DNA of 64,000 nucleotides from Prauserella isguenensis (GCF_014191605.1 NZ_JACHWU010000009.1:1-64000), one strand, 5' to 3'. Shown: positions 1-8,703, counted from the stretch's first letter. Notes: generated from the letters alone by a model not told the origin. Numbers and translations: made by a program.

Positions 1-49
1 TCTCCGGATAGATGTTGATCTTCTTGGTCGTTGATCCATCTACCGGAGA
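1..49 (-). terminator. Inverted repeat downstream of the Hyf-like operon
   Basis: The left arm TCTCCGGATAGATG (1-14) pairs with CATCTACCGGAGA (37-49), with one bulged base. The loop holds a direct repeat GTTGATC at 14-20 and 30-36. It lies about 60 bases beyond the stop of the last operon gene and could end that transcript. No T-run can be seen because the window begins here, so it may equally be part of an unrelated repeat. Positions 50-108 show nothing else. Confidence 0.35.
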
Positions 50-108
50 CCTCCCCACATCCCCACACCAGGGCCCGTTCTTAAACAGCTCCTAGGCCGC
101 GGTTGTGA

Positions 109-1638
109 CTAAAGGTCGTTGCCGGCGTAGGAGAGGTTGAAGCTCTTATTCGTCGGCGGGAAGTCCGGCACGATCGTGTCGGTCAGTGCGACGGGCAAGG
201 CGGGCCAGTTGAGGAAGCTGGGGTCGACGACCTTGACCCGGCGCAGGGTGCCGTCGGAGGCGAGTTCCACGCGGTGCACGATCGTGCCGCGCCAGCCTTC
301 GACGATGCCGACGCCGGAGCCAGCGGCATGGGGGCCGGCATCCGAGGTGTCGCCCGGAGAGGTCGTCCGGCCGTCGAGAACCTTGACCAGACGTGTGATC
401 AGCTCGATGGAGTGGGCGATCTCCTCAGTGCGGACAGTGAAGCGGGCCAGGACATCGCCCTGAGTGTGGCTGTGGGAGGCACGCTCCCCGGGTTCAGGAA
501 GAGTGGGATGGTCGTGCCGGGCGTCGACGGCAAGTCCGCTGGCGCGGGCCACGTAGCCCAGCGTACCGAGGTCGGTGGCCTGCTCATGAGTCAAGACCGC
601 GGTCCCCGAGAAGCGGTCCCGCACCACGCTATGGCCCAGCGCGAGGCTGGCCAGCTCGGCAATGTCCTCGCCGATGGAAGCCAGCGTATCGGTGTCGGGC
701 AGGTGCCGGACAGCGGTGCCGCCGAGGTGGATGCCGCCACGCAGGAGCCGGTGACCGGCGACGTGATCGTTGATGCGGAGCAGTTGTTCGCGGATGCGGC
801 CAGCGTGGGCGTTGAGAATGCTGTGTCCCGCGTCGTTACACAAGGCGCCGAGGTCGGTGACGTGGTTGTAGAGGCGCTCCAGTTCCAGCAGGATCGCGCG
901 GAGCTGCTGGGCTTGTACCGGGACTGACAGCGACCGGGCGTCTTCGATGGCCTGGCAGAACGCGAGCGTGTGCCCGACAGCCGTGTCGCCGCTGACGCGT
1001 TCGGCGAGTTCGAATGCTTCCTCGGGGCGGCGTCCTTGGAACAGCTTTTCCAGTCCTTTATGGACGAACCAGAGGCGGGCTTTGAGGTTGAGGATGGTTT
1101 CGCCGACGACCGAGAAGCGGAAGTGGCCGGGTTCGATCATCCCGGCGTGTACTGGCCCCACGGGAATCTCGTAGACGCCGGGGCCTTCGACGGTGCGAAA
1201 GGGGTAAGGACCGTCGACGTCGCCGAACTCTGGTGGCTCCCCGGCGTCGTGCAGCATCGGGTACCAGCCTTGGGGCCAGTGGAAGTGCCGGACCAGTCGG
1301 CGTGGCAGCGGGTGGTCGTCGGGCACGATGCCGAACAGATCGCGCATTTCGCGTTCGAAGCGGCCGGCGGAGAAGGACAACCTTGCCACGCTCGGCAGGT
1401 GCGGATGGTCGCGGTCGAGTGGCACGTGCAGTTCGATGCGACGATCGGTGCCCGCCTGCGTGAACAGGTAGACGGCGCGCAGCGCGTCGCCGTCGTCGTG
1501 CCCGGCGATCAGAGCGATCCGGAATCCGGCATCCAGCAGCTCCCCCACCTGTCCGGGGACCGCGTCGGGGCTGATCGTGAGCGCGGTGCGGCGGTAGCCG
1601 ACCGATTCGCCGTGAGCGTGGTGTTCGGGTGTGGTCAT
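109..1638 (-). CDS. hyfG: Hydrogenase-4 component G-like / NuoC-NuoD fusion subunit lacking NiFe ligands
   Basis: This 509-aa protein is the peripheral large subunit of a complex-I-like membrane complex. The NuoC-like (30 kDa) part occupies about residues 20-125, with the EREMRDLFGI signature near 95-104. The NuoD-like (49 kDa) part follows from about 165. Where NiFe hydrogenases have RVCGIC this protein has RVSGDT (214-219), and the C-terminal DPCxxC is DPSFLN (near 472). All four NiFe-binding cysteines are therefore absent, so a hydrogenase reaction is unlikely. The start MTTPEHH was chosen because it overlaps the hyfF stop by four bases (ATGA). The upstream open frame is arginine-rich shadow. 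The equivalent in M. tuberculosis is Rv0087 (annotated HycE). The electron donor is unknown. Confidence 0.9.
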   Translation of the reverse strand: MTTPEHHAHGESVGYRRTALTISPDAVPGQVGELLDAGFRIALIAGHDDGDALRAVYLFTQAGTDRRIELHVPLDRDHPHLPSVARLSFSAGRFEREMRDLFGIVPDDHPLPRRLVRHFHWPQGWYPMLHDAGEPPEFGDVDGPYPFRTVEGPGVYEIPVGPVHAGMIEPGHFRFSVVGETILNLKARLWFVHKGLEKLFQGRRPEEAFELAERVSGDTAVGHTLAFCQAIEDARSLSVPVQAQQLRAILLELERLYNHVTDLGALCNDAGHSILNAHAGRIREQLLRINDHVAGHRLLRGGIHLGGTAVRHLPDTDTLASIGEDIAELASLALGHSVVRDRFSGTAVLTHEQATDLGTLGYVARASGLAVDARHDHPTLPEPGERASHSHTQGDVLARFTVRTEEIAHSIELITRLVKVLDGRTTSPGDTSDAGPHAAGSGVGIVEGWRGTIVHRVELASDGTLRRVKVVDPSFLNWPALPVALTDTIVPDFPPTNKSFNLSYAGNDL

Positions 1639-3116
1639 GGTGTTCCCGCGAGGAGATCGGCGGCCAGGGACAGCAACGGGTGCAACGGGCCGGTGGTGAC
1701 CCCGATCGCGGCGCAGGCCAGGAGGCCGACGACCAGTGCGGCACCGGCGATGACGTTCATTCGGGGCGACGCGGTGGCCGCACCCGGCCCATCGGGCGCG
1801 GCCCCGAGCACCATGCGGCTGGTATGGGTTACCAAGGCGGCGGCGATCACGAGGACGAGGACGAGCGCAGCGGCCATCGCCCAGCCGAGTCCTGCGGTGA
1901 ATCCTGCTCGGGCGATGCCAAGCTCGCTGGCGAACAGGCTGAACGGTGGCAACCCGATGAGGGCGAGGACACCGAGCCCGAAACATCCGGCCAGGACCGG
2001 CTGTCGGGCGGCCAGGCCCCGAACCTGGTCGATGCGGCTGGTGCCGGTGATCTGCAGGATGTGTCCGGACCCGAGGAACAGCACGCTCTTGGCCAGCCCG
2101 TGGCCGAGGATGTGCAGCAAGACCGCAGCGATCGCGAGTCGTCCGCCGACCGCGGCCCCCAAGGCCAGCAGGCCCATGTGCTCGATGCTGGAGTAGGCCA
2201 ACATCCGCTTGTAATCACGTTGGGCCAGCAGCAGTGACGCCGAGAGTGCCAGCGAAGCCAGGGCGATCACCACCAGGAGCGTCCGGGCGAAGCCGGTTCC
2301 CAGTGCGGCGTCGGCGATCACTTTCACCCGCAGAATTGCGTAGAAGGCCACGGAGAGCAGCACCCCGGACATCAACGCCGACACGGGCGCCGGTGCTTGG
2401 CTGTGCGCATCGGGCAGCCACGCATGCAAGGGCGCCAGGCCCGCTTTGGTCCCGAACCCGACGATCAGCAGCACGACGGCGATGCGAGTGACGCCCGGGT
2501 CGAGGGTGTGGGCACTGGCAGCCAACTCCGCCCAGTTCAGACCCGCACCGGGAGCAGTGTGCTGCGAGGCGTAGTTGAGCAGGAACGTGCCCAGCAGCGC
2601 CAACGCGATGCCCGCTGAGCAGATCACCACGTACTTCCACGCCGCCTCCACCGCGGGACGAGTTCGCCGCTGTCCCACCAGAAACGCGGTCACGATGGTG
2701 GTGGCCTCGACCGCGACCCACAGCATCCCCAGGTTCGCGGCCAACACCGCGAGTGCCATCGCCGCCAGGAACAACTGGACCAGCAGGCAGTGCCGAGCGG
2801 CGGTGCGCGAACTGGCCCGCCCGGCGATGATCTCGGTACGCAGGTGGTCTGGTGTCGCTGCCGTGGCCAAGAAAGCGATGGCTCCGATCACGACAAGCAT
2901 GAACGCGCTCAGCGCATCAACCCGCAGCAACCCTGCCAAGACGGTGTGAGGATCGTCGTTGACGACCGCGGCGGAGGTGGCGATCGCGGTGGCGAGCACG
3001 AGCGCCGCGCTTGCGGCGCTGACCCAGGCGGTGGCGCGGCGCCATCCCGCCAGCGCGTAGATCACGGCTCCGAGCGCGGGGACGACGACGGGGGCAAGGA
3101 GGAGAAGGTGAGTCAT
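1635..3116 (-). CDS. hyfF: Hydrogenase-4 component F-like antiporter subunit (NuoL/M/N family)
   Basis: A 493-aa polytopic membrane protein of the proton-antiporter family (Proton_antipo_M). The family core is visible as WVAVEATTIVTAFLVGQ near residues 125-140 and the lysine/histidine-bearing helices KAGLAPLHAWLPDAHSQAP and RMLAYSSIEHMG. It should form part of the proton- or ion-translocating arm. The ATG start shares one base with the hyfE stop (TGATG), and its own stop overlaps hyfG by four bases, so translation is coupled. The order and type match Rv0086 (HycQ) of M. tuberculosis. Confidence 0.9.
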   Translation of the reverse strand: MTHLLLLAPVVVPALGAVIYALAGWRRATAWVSAASAALVLATAIATSAAVVNDDPHTVLAGLLRVDALSAFMLVVIGAIAFLATAATPDHLRTEIIAGRASSRTAARHCLLVQLFLAAMALAVLAANLGMLWVAVEATTIVTAFLVGQRRTRPAVEAAWKYVVICSAGIALALLGTFLLNYASQHTAPGAGLNWAELAASAHTLDPGVTRIAVVLLIVGFGTKAGLAPLHAWLPDAHSQAPAPVSALMSGVLLSVAFYAILRVKVIADAALGTGFARTLLVVIALASLALSASLLLAQRDYKRMLAYSSIEHMGLLALGAAVGGRLAIAAVLLHILGHGLAKSVLFLGSGHILQITGTSRIDQVRGLAARQPVLAGCFGLGVLALIGLPPFSLFASELGIARAGFTAGLGWAMAAALVLVLVIAAALVTHTSRMVLGAAPDGPGAATASPRMNVIAGAALVVGLLACAAIGVTTGPLHPLLSLAADLLAGTP

Positions 3117-3778
3117 CAGTCGTGCAGCTCCCGCAGTTCGTCCAGGTCGGTATCGCCGAACGTGGCCCGCATGCGCGTGGTCAGAATTTGCAGGACCAGG
3201 ACGGCCAGCAGCACGTCCAGGGACACCCCCAGCTCCACGACGAGTCCGACTCCGGAGGTGGTGAGGAATCCGACTGCGGTGATGCCGTTGTCCATCAGCA
3301 GGAAGCCGACCAACTGGGATAGGGCGCGCCGTCGAGTGACCAGCACGAAGAACCCGATCAATACGACGGTCATGCCCACGGCGACGGCCTGCGTCGCCGG
3401 TGACGGAGCCAAGGCGACCAACGGTTGGGACACCGCATACCCCAGCAGCGTCAGCACCGCTGCAGCGAGCAGGGACGAGGCGACGTTGACCAGTGGCCGG
3501 GTCTCCCGGCGCTCTTCGCCAGCCGCCGCCAGCGCGCGTCGCAGCAACGCGGGAAGCACCCCAGCACGCAGCACTAGGATTCCGACTGCGACGGCCCCCA
3601 ACTCGATCGAGCCTTCGTGCGCAGCCAGGACCGCGACGAGAGCGGCCAGTGCCAGTCCTTGCAGCGCGAACACGCGGATGATGACGGCCAGTTCCCGGCG
3701 CCACAGCACGAGTACAGCAGTGAGCAGCAGGACGCCGCAGGCCAAGTCCAACAGTTGGACGTAGAGGTCGTGACTCAT
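3116..3778 (-). CDS. hyfE: Hydrogenase-4 component E-like membrane subunit
   Basis: A 220-aa, almost wholly hydrophobic protein with about six predicted membrane segments, ending in a charged tail (TDLDELRELHD). It resembles the HyfE family, in which the N-terminal part is related to NuoK. It is the third subunit of the membrane arm here and corresponds to Rv0085 (HycP). It starts 48 bases after the hyfC stop, the only real gap inside the operon, and its stop codon overlaps the hyfF ATG. Confidence 0.85.
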   Translation of the reverse strand: MSHDLYVQLLDLACGVLLLTAVLVLWRRELAVIIRVFALQGLALAALVAVLAAHEGSIELGAVAVGILVLRAGVLPALLRRALAAAGEERRETRPLVNVASSLLAAAVLTLLGYAVSQPLVALAPSPATQAVAVGMTVVLIGFFVLVTRRRALSQLVGFLLMDNGITAVGFLTTSGVGLVVELGVSLDVLLAVLVLQILTTRMRATFGDTDLDELRELHD

Positions 3779-3826
3779 CGCGATCTCAGATGCTCGGTCG
3801 TCATGGTGGTTCCCATCGAAGATTCG

Positions 3827-4783
3827 TCAGTGGGGCTGTGCCAGGAAGAAGGAGGCGGTGACGGCCAGCAACGACAGCAGGAATGATCCGGCCAGCAGCT
3901 CGGGCACCCGGAACAGACGCAACTTGGCCAGGAACACCTCCCCCGCAGAGAGCAGGACCCCGAGCAGCACCACCTTGATCACGAAGGCCGCGACTCCCGC
4001 GAGCAGGGCGACGGGCGTGGCGGCGGTCGCGATGCCCCACGGAACGAACAGGTTCGCCAGCAACCCGAGAAATGCCGTCAGTCGCATCGCCGAGGCCCAT
4101 TCGACCAGGCCCAGGTCCCGGCCTGCGTACTCCAGGATCATTGCCTCGTGCACCATCGTCAGTTCCAGGTGCGTGGAGGGGTTGTCCACCGGCAGCCGCC
4201 CTGTCTCGGCAATGATCACCACGACCAGGGCCACCGCGGCCAAAAGGCTGACCGGGGAGATCACCCGGGCCGGGTCCTGCAAGGTCGAGGTCACGATCGC
4301 GCCCAGATTGGTCGACCCGACTCGCACCGACAACGCGAAGATCGACACCAGCAGTGTCGGCTCGACGAGCGCGATGATGGTCATCTCGCGGCTGGCGCCC
4401 ATGCCGCCGAACGCGGTGCCGGTGTCCAACCCGGCCAACGCCAGCGCGACGGTGCCCAGCGCCAGCAGGGCGACCACCGCGAACAGGTCTGCGACCGAAT
4501 CCACGGCGGATGCGGTCGTCACGAACGGGGCCACGATCGCGACGACCACGGTCGTGGCCACTAGCACCAACGGCGCGATCCGGAACACCTCGCTGGTGCC
4601 GCGTGGCGTGATGGACTCCTTGCGCAGCAGCTTGCGCAAGTCCCGCCACGGTTGACCGATTCCCGCCCCGGCACGGCCTTCCAGCCGTGCCCGCACCTGG
4701 CGCATCACCCCTACCAAGAAGGGTGATCCTGCGACGACGAGCACGAACTGCAGGACCCCGCCGATCACGCCCAACGCGTTCAT
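3827..4783 (-). CDS. hyfC: Hydrogenase-4 component C-like / NuoH-type membrane anchor
   Basis: A 318-aa NADHdh-family (NuoH/HycD) protein that joins the peripheral and membrane arms in complex-I relatives. The cytoplasmic loop RAGAGIGQPWRDLRKLLRKE (about 38-57) and the later VDNPSTHLELTMVHEAMILEYAGRD are family hallmarks. The latter carries the conserved acidic residues of the quinone-tunnel loop. The start MNALGVIGG was chosen because it overlaps the hyfB stop by four bases. It corresponds to Rv0084 (HycD). Confidence 0.9.
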   Translation of the reverse strand: MNALGVIGGVLQFVLVVAGSPFLVGVMRQVRARLEGRAGAGIGQPWRDLRKLLRKESITPRGTSEVFRIAPLVLVATTVVVAIVAPFVTTASAVDSVADLFAVVALLALGTVALALAGLDTGTAFGGMGASREMTIIALVEPTLLVSIFALSVRVGSTNLGAIVTSTLQDPARVISPVSLLAAVALVVVIIAETGRLPVDNPSTHLELTMVHEAMILEYAGRDLGLVEWASAMRLTAFLGLLANLFVPWGIATAATPVALLAGVAAFVIKVVLLGVLLSAGEVFLAKLRLFRVPELLAGSFLLSLLAVTASFFLAQPH

Positions 4784-6798
4784 CGGATCACCACCAGCAG
4801 GATCAACAAGCCGCACACGGTGTAGAAGCCGTAGCCGAGGTAGCGGTGCACACTGCCGGTGGCCAGCCGGCGGGCAACACTCCCCCAGGCAGTGATCAAT
4901 CGCAGAACAGGCTCGTAGAGGCGGCGTTCGAGGCGATCGGGCACGCGCTGGCGGTATTCCACGGCTTGCACGAGGTAGCTCGACTCCTGATGGTGGGTCA
5001 CGTCGATGTCCTGTTCTGGCTGCACCACGTCGTCGAAGACCCGTTGCAGCGGTTCGGCGAAGGACGTCGCCGTGTACTCCATGCGGGGCGACAGTGGTCC
5101 CGCACCGCAGTCCCACAGTCGGGCGGTGCGCCGGGCTCGGCGTGCCGCGATCAGGCGCACCGCTCCGACAAGGACGACGCTGACCACTAGAAGGGCGACG
5201 GTCAGCAGCAAGGGCGAGAGCGCTCCCGCGACCCCGTTCAACTGCAGCGTGACCTGCCCGCTCACAGCGGGCTGCGCAGTCCCCAGGGTCATGGTGCTCG
5301 CGGAGCCGACCGCGGGCAGGACCACGCTGGGCACCAGGGCCAATGTGACGCAGGCCACTGCCGCAAGCCCCATCCCGGCCAGCATGCTGACCGGGCTTTC
5401 GGTGGCATTCGCGGCAGCGCTGCTGCGTGGCCGAGCCAAAAACCCGACTCCGAACGCCTTGACGAAGGTGGCCACGGCCAACCCGGCGGTTAGTGCCACG
5501 GCCGCCACGGCCACCGGCATCACGATCGCGGTCGCCGCGCCCGAGGCGGGCAGCCCGTGGATCAGGGCCTGCAACAGCAGCCACTCGCTGACGAACGCGG
5601 TTCCTGGCGGCAATGCCGAGGCTGCCAGCGCTCCGAGCCCGAAGCCCCACGTGGTGACTGGCATACCTGCCCGAAGCCCACCCAACGCGTCGAGATCACG
5701 GCTGCCGGTCGCGTGCAGCACCGAGCCGGCAGAGAGGAACAACAAGGTCTTGAACGCGGCATGATTGATCACGTGCAGCAGCGCCGCAGACAACGCCACC
5801 CCCGCCAGCACATCGTCGCCCGCGGAGGCGAAAAGCCCGGCCGCTCCGACTCCGACCAGCACAAGTCCCATGTTCTCGGTCGTCGAATTGCCCAAAAGCC
5901 GCTTCAGGTCGCTGCTCATTGCGGCCTGCAAGATCCCGTAGACCGCAGACAGTGCGCCCAGCACGAGCACCAGCAGCCACCACCATCTGGGGCCGCCGCC
6001 CAGCAGGTCGAAACCGACCCTGGCGATGCCATAGATACCGAGGTTGACCATCGCTGCCGACATCAGCGCCGACACATGACTCGGGGCCTCGGGATGCGCC
6101 CGCGGCAACCAGGCGTGCAGCGGCAAGATCCCGGCCTTGGATGTGAACCCCACCAGAGTCAACACGAACACGACGTTGGCCACGACCGGCGACAGATTCG
6201 TTGCAGCGGCCCGCAAAGCTGGGAACGAGTCATCGGCGGAATGCGCCACCAGCACGAGCAACCCGATCAGGATCGCCACCATGCCCAGATGGGTCATCAC
6301 CGCGTACCAGCGCCCGGCGACCGCCACGGTGTCGCGCTGCTGATGCTCGGCGAGCACCAGTACCAGCGAGGTCAGCGCCATCAGTTCCCAGCACACTAGG
6401 AACGTGCCCACGCTGGCCGCCGCCGGAACCAGCAGCATGGCCAGCACGAACAGCGGCAACACCGCTTGGACGCCCCGGCCGTCGAGTCCGTGGCGGGCAT
6501 AACCGATGCCATACACCGCGACCGCGATCGCGACACCCCCGGTCACAACCAGGAATAACCCGCTCAGCGCGTCTACCGCAAACGACACACCAAACAACGG
6601 CAACAGCGCGGGGATCTCCACCGAGTACGCCTGTCCGGCCACAGCAACAGCCCCTGCCAGCACGCCAAATGCCCCAACGAGCACCGTCCCGACTCCGACA
6701 GGGACGAGACGAAGTCGTCGCGGAGTGATCAGGGCGAGCAACGCGCTCAGCACACCGACGGCCACGGCCGCACCGAGGCCCGCATGGACGAGGTTCAT
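4780..6798 (-). CDS. hyfB: Hydrogenase-4 component B-like large antiporter subunit
   Basis: A 672-aa member of the NuoL/MrpA antiporter family with roughly 14-16 membrane helices. The core helices are visible in WELMALTSLVLVLAEHQ, SKAGILPLHAWLPRAHPEAP and RLLGNSTTENMG. A C-terminal extension beyond residue 550 ends in a hydrophobic helix (YGFYTVCGLLILLVVIR). The start MNLVHAGLG overlaps the preceding NuoB-like stop by four bases. It corresponds to Rv0083. Together with HyfF it gives two ion-channel subunits. Confidence 0.9.
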   Translation of the reverse strand: MNLVHAGLGAAVAVGVLSALLALITPRRLRLVPVGVGTVLVGAFGVLAGAVAVAGQAYSVEIPALLPLFGVSFAVDALSGLFLVVTGGVAIAVAVYGIGYARHGLDGRGVQAVLPLFVLAMLLVPAAASVGTFLVCWELMALTSLVLVLAEHQQRDTVAVAGRWYAVMTHLGMVAILIGLLVLVAHSADDSFPALRAAATNLSPVVANVVFVLTLVGFTSKAGILPLHAWLPRAHPEAPSHVSALMSAAMVNLGIYGIARVGFDLLGGGPRWWWLLVLVLGALSAVYGILQAAMSSDLKRLLGNSTTENMGLVLVGVGAAGLFASAGDDVLAGVALSAALLHVINHAAFKTLLFLSAGSVLHATGSRDLDALGGLRAGMPVTTWGFGLGALAASALPPGTAFVSEWLLLQALIHGLPASGAATAIVMPVAVAAVALTAGLAVATFVKAFGVGFLARPRSSAAANATESPVSMLAGMGLAAVACVTLALVPSVVLPAVGSASTMTLGTAQPAVSGQVTLQLNGVAGALSPLLLTVALLVVSVVLVGAVRLIAARRARRTARLWDCGAGPLSPRMEYTATSFAEPLQRVFDDVVQPEQDIDVTHHQESSYLVQAVEYRQRVPDRLERRLYEPVLRLITAWGSVARRLATGSVHRYLGYGFYTVCGLLILLVVIR

Positions 6799-7277
6799 CG
6801 ACCAGTCAACTTCCGCAAGCCCTCGACGATCTCCTCCGGGCGAGGCGGACAACCCGCGATCTCCACGTCCACAGGCACCACGTCCCGCACGGCACCCGTG
6901 ACCCCGTACGCCTCGGCGAACACTCCGCAGTTCCGGGCGCAGTCGCCGACGGCCACAACGAACTTCGGCTCCGGCAGCGCCTCGTAGGTCCGCCGCAGTG
7001 GCTCGGCCATGTTCCGAGTCACCGGGCCGGTCACTAGCAGCGCGTCCGCATGACGAGGCGAGGCCACCAGCCGAGCACCATAGCGTTCGGCGTCATACAC
7101 CGGCCCGAACGCAGACCCAATCTCGACCTCGCAGCCGTTGCACGACCCGGCATCCACATGCCGGATCTGCACCGAACCACCCAACTCCGCCGCAACCGAA
7201 AGCTCCTCGCTCGGCTGCGACGGTGCAGGCTCGGCGACCCGACCCGTCCTGCGGATCTTGCGCCACAAACTCAACAC
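6795..7277 (-). CDS. NuoB/HyfI-like small iron-sulfur subunit
   Basis: A 160-aa protein of the NADH-quinone oxidoreductase 20 kDa (NuoB) family. Cysteines at 46 and 49 (GSCNGC), 113 (GDC) and 143 (AGCPPRPEEI) match the ligands of the proximal [4Fe-4S] cluster (N2-type). Cys117 is extra. This is the only iron-sulfur protein in the operon: no HyfA, HyfH or NuoI-type ferredoxin is encoded. It is the first structural gene after the regulator, and it corresponds to Rv0082. In the complex it would pass electrons to the quinone or active site at the HyfG interface. Confidence 0.88.
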   Translation of the reverse strand: MLSLWRKIRRTGRVAEPAPSQPSEELSVAAELGGSVQIRHVDAGSCNGCEVEIGSAFGPVYDAERYGARLVASPRHADALLVTGPVTRNMAEPLRRTYEALPEPKFVVAVGDCARNCGVFAEAYGVTGAVRDVVPVDVEIAGCPPRPEEIVEGLRKLTGR

Positions 7278-7307
7278 ACTGTGCTCCCAATTCCTCTTCG
7301 GAGGGGA

Positions 7308-7355
7308 GCGGTCACCCTGCCGATCGGCAGGACCCCGGTACGGCAGGGTGACCGC
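7308..7355. promoter_or_regulatory. Perfect 15-bp inverted repeat between arsR-type gene and NuoB-like gene
   Basis: The arm GCGGTCACCCTGCCG (7308-7322) is repeated in inverse at 7341-7355 with an 18-base spacer. Inside it, CTGCCGATCGGCAG (7317-7330) is a perfect 14-bp palindrome, so two mutually exclusive hairpins are possible. It occupies most of the 81-base gap between the regulator stop and the first structural gene. It could be a transcription attenuator, an mRNA-processing hairpin or a second regulator-binding site. Confidence 0.6.
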
Positions 7356-7358
7356 AGC

Positions 7359-7703
7359 TCACGCGCTCGCGGACGCGCCAGGATTGCGTAGGTCGTCCAG
7401 CAGCTCGGCCTGCCCGGACAGCACCTTGGTCAGGATTGTCCGCGCCACCGCCAACAGTTCCGCCACATGCGGACTCGTCAATGAGTAGTAGACGGCGGAG
7501 CCTTCCTTGCGCGTGGTGACAAGCCCGGCCCGGCGCAACACCGCCAACTGCTGCGAGAGGTTTGCCGACTCGATCCCGACCTCCGGGAGCATTTCGGAGA
7601 CGGCATGCTCACGCTCACTCAGCAGCTCCAGCACCCGAATCCGCGCAGGATGTCCCAGCGTCTTAAAGAACTCAGCCTTCAGCTGATACAGCGGCGTGCT
7701 CAT
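7359..7703 (-). CDS. ArsR-family regulator, Rv0081-like
   Basis: A 114-aa winged-helix repressor. The HTH region is LGHPARIRVLELL through NLSQQLAVLRRAGLV (about 14-62), followed by the wing (TTRKEGSAVYYSL). It contains no cysteine, so the classical CVC metal site of ArsR/SmtB sensors is absent. Length and sequence closely resemble my recollection of M. tuberculosis Rv0081, a hypoxia-network regulator at the head of the same gene order. The start MSTPLYQ was chosen for the GGAGGG sequence seven bases upstream; the longer open frame lacks such a site. It probably autoregulates through the inverted repeat at 7842-7861. Confidence 0.88.
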   Translation of the reverse strand: MSTPLYQLKAEFFKTLGHPARIRVLELLSEREHAVSEMLPEVGIESANLSQQLAVLRRAGLVTTRKEGSAVYYSLTSPHVAELLAVARTILTKVLSGQAELLDDLRNPGASASA

Positions 7704-8280
7704 CCAGCTCCCTCCACGGAACCCTCGATGCGTGTCCACCACCAGCGTGCACACGCCAGGCCCCGGCCTGCGCCTGCCCGACGAAGTCGAGTCCTACGCA
7801 TCGATCCCTCCGCGCCGCTCAGCCGAACACAAGAAGTCAGCAATTGCAAACCTTAGCAATTATTTACTCCGGGAAGGCACGCGGGGACAGACGTCATACA
7901 CCGCAACAAGACTGCACGAAGCCAGTCCGACAGCAGGCGGATGGAGCGGATAGATCGCCATCCCTGCCCACCACGCCTCGGTTCGAGGCAAGCACGCGAG
8001 CTGGCTTTAAGTTAAGAGAGCGGGAGCAAGCGGCGCGGCGATCCAGCACTGCCATCCGCCCGCGCCCGCTCGGTGACCTCGGCTCGCGCCGGGAGCTACG
8101 AGGCGAAACCCGAGGGGCAGGCAGCTATGACGGAGCGGCGCGACTGGCATCAGCGCTGACGTGCCCGGGGGGCATCTCCGGAGATACGATGGATTTCACC
8201 AAGACGCTGACTGTCGGCTTGCTACGAGCAATCGAGTCCGCCACGGATGACGTCCACTAGAAGATCCGCTGGGCGCCGAT
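7704..8280. other. 577-base gene-poor stretch upstream of the ArsR regulator
   Basis: The left part holds the regulator's promoter and operator. Apart from that I see only a possible 23-codon reading frame at 8189-8260 (ATG preceded by GGAG), which could be a leader peptide but has no supporting homology. Base composition is lower in GC than in the rest of the window around 7800-7900 and 8000-8030. No RNA gene or transposon end was recognised. Confidence 0.4.
7842..7861. promoter_or_regulatory. Candidate ArsR-type operator
   Basis: AATTGC (7842-7847) and GCAATT (7856-7861) form a perfect inverted repeat with an 8-base spacer, in a locally AT-rich patch about 140 bases upstream of the regulator start. 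The minus strand reads GAGTAAATAATTGC here, a plausible -10 region. The position and symmetry suit an ArsR dimer. Confidence 0.5.
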
Positions 8281-8658
8281 GTGATCAAGCAGACATGGGT
8301 GGCGCACTCAGGACCTCGTGGAGGTGGCCCCCTCCCCGAGGAGACCTGGAACGGGTGGGCGGCGATGGCGATGACACAGCAGTACCTCGCCGGTGAACTG
8401 TCCCTGCGCTTGGCGCAGCTGCAGACACTGGCCGCGGACGAGACCTCGCTGCGTAGGGTCGCGTCGCTGCGTCACCACGCGGAGACCGACCCGCTGACCG
8501 AGCTGGCCTCGATCGCCAATCGTGCGATCGACCTCGCCGATGTCTTGTGCTGGAGCTCAGTGACACGCGGAGACGTGGCCTCGTTCAACCGCGAGGCCGC
8601 GGTGTCCGCCGAGCTTTACGAATTCAGCGTGTGCGCTGGGCTGCTCACCGAGGGCTAG
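8281..8658 (+). CDS. Hypothetical helical protein
   Basis: A 125-aa protein that I do not recognise. It is rich in alanine and leucine and is predicted mostly helical (LSLRLAQLQTLAADETSLRRVASLRHH), with no signal peptide or membrane segment. The GTG start at 8281 has no strong ribosome-binding site, so a start at one of the internal ATG codons is possible. It ends 45 bases before the acetyl-CoA synthetase start on the same strand and may be co-transcribed with it. Confidence 0.55.
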   Translation: MIKQTWVAHSGPRGGGPLPEETWNGWAAMAMTQQYLAGELSLRLAQLQTLAADETSLRRVASLRHHAETDPLTELASIANRAIDLADVLCWSSVTRGDVASFNREAAVSAELYEFSVCAGLLTEG

Positions 8659-8703
8659 CGCCGAAGCCCTCCCAGATCGAAGTTACCTACGGGAGGTTAA
8701 GCC

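Noticed and set aside
970-2237. Long plus-strand ORFs opposite hyfG and hyfF
   Set aside because: They are low-complexity, lack family motifs and lie antisense to well-supported genes; they result from high GC in the third codon position.
8040-8190. Riboswitch or small RNA upstream of the hypothetical gene at 8281
   Set aside because: There are some GC-rich complementary patches but no recognisable consensus core, and I could not draw a convincing structure.
8189-8260. 23-codon leader ORF
   Set aside because: It has an ATG and a weak GGAG site but no homology or coupling to a neighbour; mentioned only inside the gap entry.
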